Position numbers and translations under genes: made by a program | Source: Planctomycetota bacterium | GTDB lineage: Bacteria > Planctomycetota > UBA1135 > UBA2386 | Assembly: GCA_025459175.1 (NCBI GenBank) | Contig: JALORC010000009.1 | Location: forward strand, 1-64,000 | Length of the DNA stretch: 64,000 nucleotides | Reading direction: 5' to 3' | In this document: in pieces, positions 57,523-64,000 of the stretch | How positions within the stretch are numbered: the first letter of the stretch is position 1 | How the letters are laid out: each line of letters begins with the position of its first letter | The notes under the pieces: model-generated | Told to the model about the DNA's origin: nothing | Databases searched by the model: none | What the model saw: only the letters and a program-made list of their open reading frames with translations

Positions 57523-59052
57523 TCAGCGCACCAGGCGGCTGTAGCGGTAGTAGGCCTCGAGCGTCAGCACCAGGATCGCGGTGCTGTAGACGCGGCCGCC
57601 GTCGTCACCCCACGCGCAGGTCGGGTCCCACGAGCCGTAGAGGTTCTTCTTCGTCTTGTCCATGTGCTGGTTCTTGACCACCGCGGTCTCCAGCTTCTTC
57701 TGCCACTCGGTCCAGTGCCGGCCACCCGTCTGGAACAGCGCGTAGGTCGCGTAGTACCAGTAGTAGTGGTCGATGGTGCCGGCCTTGGTGTCCCAGATCG
57801 GCGGGCGGCTCAGGATCAGGTCGGCGGCGGCCTTCATGACCGGCTTCTCCTTGGGATCCTGGCTCATGAAGAAGCGGCAGAACAGGCCGACGGCGGTCAT
57901 CGCGTGGCCCTTCTCGGTCGGGAAGCGCGTGGCGTGGTCGCCGGGCTTGCGCGAGCTGACTTCGCCCTGCTTGGTGTAGCCGTGCAGGCCGGTCGGGTCC
58001 GAGACCTGGTCGAGCCACTGCGCGCACAGCTTCAGGGCTTCCGTGTTGATGGTCAGGCCGAAGAACTCGCCCGACTCGTAGGCCATGATCGCCCAGCCGG
58101 TGACCGACGTGTCGTTGTCGTTGTCGCGCGGCTGGTAGCGCCACACCGAGTACGGGTTGCGGTGCGACTCGAGGTAGTTGATGCCCTTCTGCGCGGTGGG
58201 CTTCAGCAGCTGGTAGTTCGAGAGGCCGAACGCCTCGCACATCGCGTAGGCCGCGATCGCGTGGTCATAGATGAAGTCGTGCGACGCGTTGGTGCCGAAC
58301 AGGCCGTTCTCCTGCTGCTGCTCCTTGAGCCAGATCACGCCCTTCTTGATGGTGTCCTTGTAGGGACCCGAGCGCATCGTGCTGCCGTCGCCGAGGAAGG
58401 CCAGCAGCGCGAGCCCGGTGACGCCGACGTCGTGCACCGCGTTGCCCGGCCCGTCGCAGACTTCGCTGCTGGCGTCGTCGTGCTTCATGAAACCGTCGCA
58501 GTCCCACTTGCCGTCCTCGTCCTGGTGGTCCTTGAGCCAGCGCAGGCCGGCGTCGATGGCCGCCGCGTACGACTTGCCGCCGCCCTTGCCCTTGCCACCA
58601 CCGCCGCGACCACCGTACTTGCCGCCGGCACCGCCGCCGAGGCCGACCGCCGAGTTCCACTGGTTGCTGTCGAAGGCGGATTCCTTCGAGGTGTTCTCGC
58701 TGACGTTGTCGAACGCCTGCTCGGTGTTCTCGCTGACCGCGGTCTCGGTGACGACCACGTCATCGGTGACTTCCTCCGGCTTGGTCTCCGGCGGCGGGGG
58801 CGGGGGCGGCTCGACGACCTCCTCCACTTCCTGCGTCTGCATCTCGACCTTCTTGGCGGTCTCCTTCTTCACCTCCGGCGGGATCAGGATCCACAGCGCG
58901 ACGCCGAGCGCCACGTGGATCGCGGCCGACAGGATCAGCCACGGAGCAGCCCGCAGCCGCTCCGCCATCATTTCCTGGAAGGTGACTTCGGTCTCCCAGA
59001 CGGGGAGCGCGTTGGACTGGACTTTGATCTTGGTCGGGTCGAGTTGGGCCAT
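57523..59052 (-). CDS. Membrane-anchored squalene-cyclase-like toroid protein, paralog B
   Basis: 509 aa from ATG 59052, with AAGGAG six bases upstream. Same plan as paralog A: membrane helix ('PWLILSAAIHVALGVALWIL'), acidic Pro-rich linker, Gly/Lys-rich hinge, then toroid repeats that are about 70 percent identical by eye ('GLRWLKDHQDEDGKWDCDGF', 'GVIWLKEQQQENGLFG', 'FGLSNYQLLKPTAQKG'). Linker and hinge differ completely between the two (Lys-rich here, Arg-rich in A). Tandem same-strand duplication. The pair probably forms part of a planctomycete envelope complex, and the TonB-like layout (helix plus Pro-rich arm) is suggestive only. Confidence 0.85.
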   Translation of the reverse strand: MAQLDPTKIKVQSNALPVWETEVTFQEMMAERLRAAPWLILSAAIHVALGVALWILIPPEVKKETAKKVEMQTQEVEEVVEPPPPPPPETKPEEVTDDVVVTETAVSENTEQAFDNVSENTSKESAFDSNQWNSAVGLGGGAGGKYGGRGGGGKGKGGGKSYAAAIDAGLRWLKDHQDEDGKWDCDGFMKHDDASSEVCDGPGNAVHDVGVTGLALLAFLGDGSTMRSGPYKDTIKKGVIWLKEQQQENGLFGTNASHDFIYDHAIAAYAMCEAFGLSNYQLLKPTAQKGINYLESHRNPYSVWRYQPRDNDNDTSVTGWAIMAYESGEFFGLTINTEALKLCAQWLDQVSDPTGLHGYTKQGEVSSRKPGDHATRFPTEKGHAMTAVGLFCRFFMSQDPKEKPVMKAAADLILSRPPIWDTKAGTIDHYYWYYATYALFQTGGRHWTEWQKKLETAVVKNQHMDKTKKNLYGSWDPTCAWGDDGGRVYSTAILVLTLEAYYRYSRLVR

Positions 59053-59280
59053 GACGGCTCCTTTGCGAGCTCTTCTTGGGACGGGTCGGTCGAAGACGAA
59101 CGGCGGCAGGGGTCCGACCGGCTGCGCGCGCACCCGGCCGGGGCAGGATGCGGTGGCAGTTCCGGGACGACCGCCGCGCAAACGTCGGCCGCCTCGGTTC
59201 GGTTCAGAGAGGGGCGCAGAAGTAGAGCGGTCGGAGCCGGCGGTCGCAACCGCCCGCCTCGCGCGCGAGCCGATCCCGGC

Positions 59281-60291
59281 TCACGAACCGCGCATGCCGG
59301 GCGACTGCCAGACCTCGGTGCGCAGCCGGGCCCGGCCCATGGCCTGCGCCTCGAACTCGAGCCGCACCCGGTCCTCGCAGATCTTGCGCAGCTCCATCTG
59401 CACGTCCGGGTCGGCGAACTGGCCGTTGCGGGCCGCCACGAACGTGGTCACCCGGGCCAGCAGGACGACGCCGTTGCCAGGCGTCGGCGCCGACACCGCG
59501 CCCGCCGGGCCCGCCAGCGCGAAGGTGCGCAGCGCCGGGTTGGCCAGCGATCCGGCGCCCAGTTCGGGCAGCGCGATCGAGCCGGGGAAGCGGTCGGCGA
59601 GCTGCCGCGGGCTCAGGTCCTCCTGGACCCAGATCGCCGCTGCGGCGGTGGCGTCGGCCAGCGCCTGGCTGCCGGTGAACTGCACCTGCGCCACCTTCGC
59701 GTTGGCCGGGCGCACGAACCGCGCCCGGTTCTCGTCGTAGGCCTGCTGCAGCATGCGCGGGGTCACGTACAGGTTGATCTGCCGCGCCAGCCGCCGGTTC
59801 ACCGCGAACTCGCGCGCGAACAGGTACAGCTTGTCGGCGCGCTGTTCGCGTTCGTAGGTCGGCCACGAGCGGCCCTGCCGCTGCATCGCGCGGCCGAGTT
59901 CGAGCGTGCTGCCGAGGTCGCGGCGCATCTCTTCCTGGTCGCGCTGCAGCTCGCTGCGCAGCAGCTGTTCGACCTGGTCCGGCGTCAGCACGCCGAGCGA
60001 CTTCACCGATTGGGCCATGCGGTGCTTGTCGATCAGGGCGGCGAGTTCGCGGCGCATGATCAGCGACTGCTCCTGCGCGCTCAGCTGACCGACCTGCTGC
60101 TGGGCCGAGCGGATCGGGCCGGCAGCCAGCGTGCGCAGTTCGCTGAGCATGATGGCGCTGTCGTTGACGGTGGCGGCGATCGCGTCGACCAGCCAGCCCT
60201 CGCTGCGCGGCGGGCGTGGCACTTCCGGCGGCGCCAGCTGGGCCAGGGCCAGGGCGGGACCGGCGAACACGGCCAGGGCGAAGCGCAGCAT
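59281..60291 (-). CDS. SurA-like periplasmic chaperone / peptidyl-prolyl isomerase-related protein
   Basis: 336 aa from ATG 60291. The signal peptide is 'RFALAVFAGPALALAQ'. Residues about 33-180 match the SurA N-terminal domain: 'VDAIAATVNDSAIMLSELRT', then 'LIMRRELAALIDKHRMAQSV' and 'VTPRMLQQAYDENRARFVRP'. The parvulin part (about 190-310) is short and divergent ('VAQVQFTGSQALADATAAAA' and 'GSIALPELGAGSLANPALRT'). Such proteins assist folding of outer-membrane and exported proteins, which fits the many secreted proteins here. In-frame sequence upstream of 60291 is antisense shadow of the SDR gene. Confidence 0.82.
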   Translation of the reverse strand: MLRFALAVFAGPALALAQLAPPEVPRPPRSEGWLVDAIAATVNDSAIMLSELRTLAAGPIRSAQQQVGQLSAQEQSLIMRRELAALIDKHRMAQSVKSLGVLTPDQVEQLLRSELQRDQEEMRRDLGSTLELGRAMQRQGRSWPTYEREQRADKLYLFAREFAVNRRLARQINLYVTPRMLQQAYDENRARFVRPANAKVAQVQFTGSQALADATAAAAIWVQEDLSPRQLADRFPGSIALPELGAGSLANPALRTFALAGPAGAVSAPTPGNGVVLLARVTTFVAARNGQFADPDVQMELRKICEDRVRLEFEAQAMGRARLRTEVWQSPGMRGS

Positions 60292-60417
60292 GGTGGCGAT
60301 GATGTGGGTGGATGGGCCGCGCCGCAACCGCCGCGTGCGGTGTCGGCGCTCGAACGGGACCGACGGCAGGCGGGGTGTGCGGTTGCAATCGACCGCCGGG
60401 CGCCCTTTCCTGTGCGC

Positions 60418-61167
60418 ATGGCAACCCGTTCCGGTGCGTGCATCGTGGTCGGCAGCTCGTCCGGCATCGGCCTCGCCGTGGCCCGGCGGCTGTGCCTGTC
60501 CGGACGCAAGGTGGCGATGCTGGCCCGCCGCGAGGGCGAACTGAAGGCGCAGGTGGCGGTCGCCAACGACTCGGTCGGCCGCGAAGTCGCGTTCGCCTAC
60601 GTGCACGACGCCGCCGATCTCGACGCCGCCGAGCCGCTGTTCGCCCGCATCGAGCGCGATCTCGGCCCGGTCGACGAAGTGCACTACGTGGCGGGGGTGA
60701 TGCCGGCGGTCGGGCCCGACGAGTTCGACCTCGACAAGGACCGCCCCCAGGTGCAGGTCAACCTGCTCGGCTGCATGGCCTGGGGCAACGCGGCGGCGCG
60801 GCGGTTCCTCGCCCGCAAGGCCGGCTGCTTCGTCGGCGTGAGCTCGGTGGCGCAGGATCGTGGCCGCATCGGCAAGCCCGGCTACCACGCCAGCAAGGCC
60901 GGCATGGACACCTGGCTCGAGGCGCTGCGCAATCGGCTGTGGCGGCACGGCGTGCAGGTGACGACGATCCGGCCGGGCTTCGTCGAGACGCCGATGACTG
61001 CCGGGCTGCAGCTGAAGGGCGCTATCCCGGCCGACCGCGCTGCCGAGCTGATCCTGCGTGCGCGCGACCGGCGCAAGGCGATTGCCTACGTGCCGGGCAA
61101 GTGGCGCCTGATCATGTTCGTGATCCGCAACATCCCGTCGTTCGTGTTCCGCCGGCTGTCGATCTGA
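60418..61167 (+). CDS. Short-chain dehydrogenase, DprE2-like
   Basis: 249 aa. Classical SDR: cofactor motif GSSSGIG (12-18), 'GVSSVAQDRGRIGKPGYHAS' with catalytic Y156 and K160, and 'TTIRPGFVETPMTAG'. The C-terminal hydrophobic tail ('WRLIMFVIRNIPSFVFRRLS') resembles DprE2, the reductase that with DprE1 epimerises decaprenylphosphoryl-ribose to the arabinose form in actinobacteria. The DprE1-like gene follows 130 nt downstream on the same strand, strengthening the match. The polyprenyl-sugar substrate in this organism is unknown. Confidence 0.82.
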   Translation: MATRSGACIVVGSSSGIGLAVARRLCLSGRKVAMLARREGELKAQVAVANDSVGREVAFAYVHDAADLDAAEPLFARIERDLGPVDEVHYVAGVMPAVGPDEFDLDKDRPQVQVNLLGCMAWGNAAARRFLARKAGCFVGVSSVAQDRGRIGKPGYHASKAGMDTWLEALRNRLWRHGVQVTTIRPGFVETPMTAGLQLKGAIPADRAAELILRARDRRKAIAYVPGKWRLIMFVIRNIPSFVFRRLSI

Positions 61168-61297
61168 TGTCGCCCGCTGCCGTGCCCGACGCCGCGCGCG
61201 CGGCCGCGAAACACCGTTCGTGCCGGAGCGTTGACGCCCCGGCCCAGCCCGAGCCCGCGGCTGGTCGAAAAGCTCCGATTCCCGTGCCATCGAACCC

Positions 61298-62725
61298 ATG
61301 ACCACGACCGACAGCCTCGCCTGGCGCGACGAAGACGTGCGCGGCTTCGGCATGGCCGTGGGCGGCCCGGCCAAGGTGCTGCGGCCGACCACGGTCGAAC
61401 AGATCGCCCAGGCATTCATCGAGGTGCGCGCGCGCGGCGGCGAGGTCGCCCTGCGTGGCGCCGGCTGCAGCTACGGCGACGCGTCGACCAGCAAGCACGG
61501 TTTCGTGCTCGACACCTCGCGGATGAACCGCGTGCTGGCGTTCGATCCGGTCACCGGCATCGCCACCGTCGAACCGGGGGTCACCGTGCGCGACCTGTGG
61601 CGGCGCTCGATCGGCCACGGCTTCTGGCCGCGCGTCGTCAGCGGCACGATGGCGGTGTCGATGGGCGGCGCCGCGGCGATGAACATCCACGGCAAGAACA
61701 ACTTCGCGCTCGGCTCGTTCGGCGAGGGCGTGAAGTCGTTCGAGCTGCTGACGCCGCGCGGCGAACTGGTGCGCTGCAGCCGCGATACCGAGCCCGAGCT
61801 GTTCCACGCCGCGATCGGCGGCTTCGGCATGCTCGGCTGCTTCACCAAGCTCGAGATCGAGACCAAGCGGGTGCACAGCGGCCGGCTGCGGGTGTGGGGC
61901 ATCGTCGCCAAGGACCTGGCCCACAACCTGCAGATCCTCGAGGACCTGCGCGGGCAGGCCGACTACCTGGTGTCGTGGCTCGATCTGCACGGCAAGGGGG
62001 TGGCACTCGGCCGCGGTCTGATGCACCGCGCCGACCAGTTCGAGTCGGGCGAGGACCCGGAGGGACTGCGCTTCTTCGACCCGGGCCTGCAGGACGTGCC
62101 GCCGAACCTGTTCGGCGTGATCCCCAAGGGCTGGCTGTGGCCGGGCATGTGGGGCGCGGTGCACCTGCATCAGGTCAACCTGGTCAACTGGCTGAAGTTC
62201 CAGGCCGGCTATCGCGAGGAGCGGCACTCGCCGTACCTGCAGACGCACGGCGCGTTCCACTTCCTGCTCGACTACGTGCCGCGCTGGCAGTGGATGACGA
62301 AGCCGGGCGGACTGATCCAGTTCCAGCCGTTCGTGCCGTTCGAACACGGCGAACGGGTGCTGCGCACGCTGATCGAGCGCTGCCACCAGCACGGCATGGT
62401 GCCCTATCTCGGCGTGCTGAAGCGCCACCGGCCGGATCCGTTCCTGATGACGCACGCGGTCGACGGCTACTCGCTGGCGATGGACTTCGCGGTCAGCAAG
62501 AGCCAGCCCAAGCGCGAGGCGCTGTGGCGGCTGTGCCGCGAACTCGCCGAGGTCGTGCTCGAGGCGGGCGGCCGCTTCTACTACGCGAAGGACGCGGTGC
62601 TGCAGGCGTCGTCGTTCGGCCGCGTGCACGGCGACGCGGCGGTGACGAAGTTCCGCGCGTTGAAGCAGAAGTGGGACCCGGACCGGCTGCTGCAGACCGA
62701 CCTGTCGCGGCGCATGGGCGTGTGA
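61298..62725 (+). CDS. FAD-binding oxidoreductase, DprE1-like (decaprenylphosphoryl-ribose oxidase family)
   Basis: 475 aa. VAO-type flavoprotein: 'EVALRGAGCSYGDASTS' (FAD pyrophosphate loop), 'GTMAVSMGGAAAMNIHGKNN' and 'GSFGEGVKSFELLTPRGELV' match DprE1 motifs in order, and the C-terminal 'GGRFYYAKDA' holds the conserved Lys (K431, Mtb K418). At the position of Mtb Cys387, the benzothiazinone target, this protein has A394 ('YSLAMDF'). Membrane-associated oxidase likely acting with the SDR upstream on a polyprenyl-phosphate sugar. Start ATG 61298 fits. It ends 4 nt before the convergent glycosyltransferase gene. Confidence 0.88.
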   Translation: MTTTDSLAWRDEDVRGFGMAVGGPAKVLRPTTVEQIAQAFIEVRARGGEVALRGAGCSYGDASTSKHGFVLDTSRMNRVLAFDPVTGIATVEPGVTVRDLWRRSIGHGFWPRVVSGTMAVSMGGAAAMNIHGKNNFALGSFGEGVKSFELLTPRGELVRCSRDTEPELFHAAIGGFGMLGCFTKLEIETKRVHSGRLRVWGIVAKDLAHNLQILEDLRGQADYLVSWLDLHGKGVALGRGLMHRADQFESGEDPEGLRFFDPGLQDVPPNLFGVIPKGWLWPGMWGAVHLHQVNLVNWLKFQAGYREERHSPYLQTHGAFHFLLDYVPRWQWMTKPGGLIQFQPFVPFEHGERVLRTLIERCHQHGMVPYLGVLKRHRPDPFLMTHAVDGYSLAMDFAVSKSQPKREALWRLCRELAEVVLEAGGRFYYAKDAVLQASSFGRVHGDAAVTKFRALKQKWDPDRLLQTDLSRRMGV

Positions 62726-62729
62726 TGCC

Positions 62730-63560
62730 TCACCGCGCCGGTGGCAGCTCGATCGCCGGCACGAGCTCGCGGTAGCGTTCGAGCAGGTCGGTGCGGTCGA
62801 GGTGTTCGCGCTGCGGGTAGAACGCGAAATGCGCGCAGATCGCCTGGCCGGACACGCGGTTCACCAGTCCCAGGCGCATCGGCAGCTCGACGCTCGCGAA
62901 CTCCTCCTCGTCGGTCGCCGGGAACTCGCCGCCGATCGCCAGCAGGTCGGCGCCGAACCAGCTGATGCAGTTGATCGAGATCCGCGACAGCGCGGCGGTG
63001 ACGCGCGGGATGCGCAGCTCGTCGACGGTGCCGGCCCGCACGCGGTCGAGGAACCAGCGGTGCAGGGCTTCGGCGAACTCGGCGCTCTGCCAGCCGACCC
63101 GATCCATGCACCAGGGGTGCAGGATCACGTTGCGCTGCAGCTTGCCGAACTTCTGCAGCAGCCACGTGCACACCGCGTTGTTGATGATCAGCGGGTACAG
63201 GAACAGCGGGTCGCGGTCGGCGATGCGTTCGGCGACCAGCCGGGCCACGAAGCGCGGTTCGAGCCAGGCGATGTCGTCGTCGAGCCGCACGTAGATCGCG
63301 TCGCGGGCGATCGTGGTGCGGAAGAACTGGCCGATCGTCGCGGTGCCGTTCGGGGGTTGCAGCGGCGGCTCGATCAGACGCACCTTGACGTGCATCGCCG
63401 CCAGTTGGTGCAGGAACGCGAGGTCACCGGCGTCCGTGGTGTTCACCCACAGGTGCCATTCGTCGACCTCCGGCTGCGACAGGACATGGGGAGCCAGGAG
63501 TCGCAGGTAGCGTTCCCGGCCGGCCGGCGTGACGACGATCACCCGATAGCGGTCGAACAC
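62730..63560 (-). CDS. Glycosyltransferase-like protein (GT-A type)
   Basis: 276 aa from a GTG at 63560 (VFDRYRVIVVTPAGRERYLR). An in-frame GTG at 63596 adds 12 basic residues. 'VIVVTPAGRERYLRLLAPHV' and 'VDEWHLWVNTTDAGDLAFLH' give the first Rossmann part, and 'AIYVRLDDDIAWLEPRFV' supplies the D-x-D metal/nucleotide-sugar motif. 'HPWCMDRVGWQSAEFAEALH' and 'CISWFGADLLAIGGEFPATD' follow. Fits small GT-A glycosyltransferases that act in the cytoplasm. Convergent and almost abutting the DprE1-like gene, perhaps part of one envelope-sugar neighbourhood. Substrate unknown. Confidence 0.75.
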   Translation of the reverse strand: MFDRYRVIVVTPAGRERYLRLLAPHVLSQPEVDEWHLWVNTTDAGDLAFLHQLAAMHVKVRLIEPPLQPPNGTATIGQFFRTTIARDAIYVRLDDDIAWLEPRFVARLVAERIADRDPLFLYPLIINNAVCTWLLQKFGKLQRNVILHPWCMDRVGWQSAEFAEALHRWFLDRVRAGTVDELRIPRVTAALSRISINCISWFGADLLAIGGEFPATDEEEFASVELPMRLGLVNRVSGQAICAHFAFYPQREHLDRTDLLERYRELVPAIELPPAR

Positions 63561-64000
63561 ACCGGCATCGTGCCGGGCTCGGCGCCGCGATGCCACAGGT
63601 CGGCGGCGCGGGGGGCGCGGGGCTGGTGGCCGCGCCGCCGTTCAGGGCTCGCATCCGTTCGAACGGCCATCGCGGCCACCGGGTGGCCCCTTGAGCCCCG
63701 GGCCCCGAACCCATATCGTGCCGCGCGACGGAAGGTGCCCGGACACCCTGCGCATCGGCCGGCCCTCGTCGGGCCGGTCTCAAGTCGAGGCCGACAAGAG
63801 CCGATGCCAAGGTCGGTTGTGCAATCGCACGACACGTCCGAGATGCCACGCCTGCCGCCGCTCGGGTCGACCGCGAGGTCGATCGCGTCGCGGTTCTCGC
63901 GGCGCGGCCCCCCGACGTCACTTGCCACCCGCATCCCCTGACCCCGGTCCCCAGGACCGCGCGTCCGCCGATGCCTTCGAGATCGAACTGCGTGAGTTTT
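63561..64000. other. No gene supported; possible start of a transcription unit running off the right edge
   Basis: Open frames on both strands here (for example 63539..63934 minus) have no protein-like composition. Two signals are seen on the plus strand: TTGAGC-N17-TATCGT at 63691-63719 and a hairpin CCGGCCC-TCGTC-GGGCCGG at 63759-63777. The final bases include an ATG at 63971 followed by nine open codons, and end in GTGAGTTTT. Whether a protein or an rRNA gene starts here cannot be decided. Confidence 0.4.
63691..63719 (+). promoter_or_regulatory. Sigma-70-like promoter candidate
   Basis: TTGAGC and TATCGT with a 17-nt spacer in a gene-free stretch, directed to the right edge. The -35 matches four of six and the -10 four of six consensus bases. 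In a GC-rich genome this is noticeable but not proof. Confidence 0.3.

Noticed and set aside
55724..59052. Squalene-hopene cyclase enzymes
   Set aside because: The toroid repeats are present, but the DxDD acid motif and full cyclase length are missing, and both proteins have an N-terminal membrane anchor with a Pro-rich arm.
57274..61167. 1297-codon open frame on the plus strand
   Set aside because: It lies antisense to two toroid genes and the SurA-like gene, then runs in frame into the SDR gene. Its first about 1048 residues have shadow composition (Arg/Val/Ala/Gly-rich, no domain). Only 60418..61167 is real.
1..64000. CRISPR array
   Set aside because: No series of regularly spaced identical repeats was seen, and no cas gene is present.

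Overview
The window is very GC-rich and gene-dense, with both strands coding. Its content points to an uncultured or little-studied Planctomycetota-type bacterium. The signs are an ECF sigma factor beside a Pkn2-like kinase with TPR-like repeats, long secreted Gly/Pro-rich proteins with a recurring C-terminal domain, a tandem pair of membrane-anchored squalene-cyclase-like toroid proteins, a fused GldF-GldG ABC transporter, a RAYT-type transposase and a short flagellin. This assignment is inference from gene content. No 16S gene is present to settle it.

Region 1-11.4 kb (minus strand) is a defence island. It holds part of a BREX type 2 (Pgl) phage-defence locus: pglW (NERD plus double kinase), a 63-codon ORF, a PD-(D/E)XK-like protein, pglX (adenine methyltransferase), a translationally coupled unknown protein, and the first codons of a DUF3037 protein cut by the left edge. 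The other BREX-2 genes (pglY, pglZ, brxD, brxHI) are not in view. A DUF433/PIN-like toxin-antitoxin pair separates the island from a tRNA-Gly(CCC).

Region 11.6-34.8 kb carries envelope and export functions: secreted proteins, a beta-helix enzyme-like protein, a DUF1275-STAS membrane protein, a GT-C-like protein, a beta-barrel-like protein, a lipoprotein, a Gld-type ABC transporter operon, a divergent sigma/kinase pair and a Uma2 nuclease. Three unrecognised genes precede a tRNA-Phe(GAA).

Region 35-45 kb has two coherent clusters. The first is fasciclin - SigK-like sigma - RskA-like anti-sigma, the arrangement known from the mycobacterial SigK regulon. The second is a lipid-modification cluster: a B12-binding sensor-like protein, a CFA-synthase-like methyltransferase and DUF1295 on one strand, and desaturase, FAD oxidoreductase, DUF1365 and CFA synthase on the other. 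Successive genes in it overlap by 4 nt.

Region 45-64 kb holds a RAYT transposase, a secreted protein, a RING-finger/TerD-like protein, a thioredoxin-intradiol dioxygenase fusion, ribF, def, a TPR protein, rpsT, flagellin, two paralogous toroid proteins, a SurA-like chaperone, a DprE2/DprE1-like pair and a glycosyltransferase. The last 440 bases contain a promoter-like element and a hairpin but no gene I can support.

The most interesting points are the BREX-2 variant with embedded accessory genes, the complete C3HC4 RING finger in a bacterial TerD-like protein, a GspG-like pseudopilin module inside the DUF4340 protein, and the lipid/B12 cluster.
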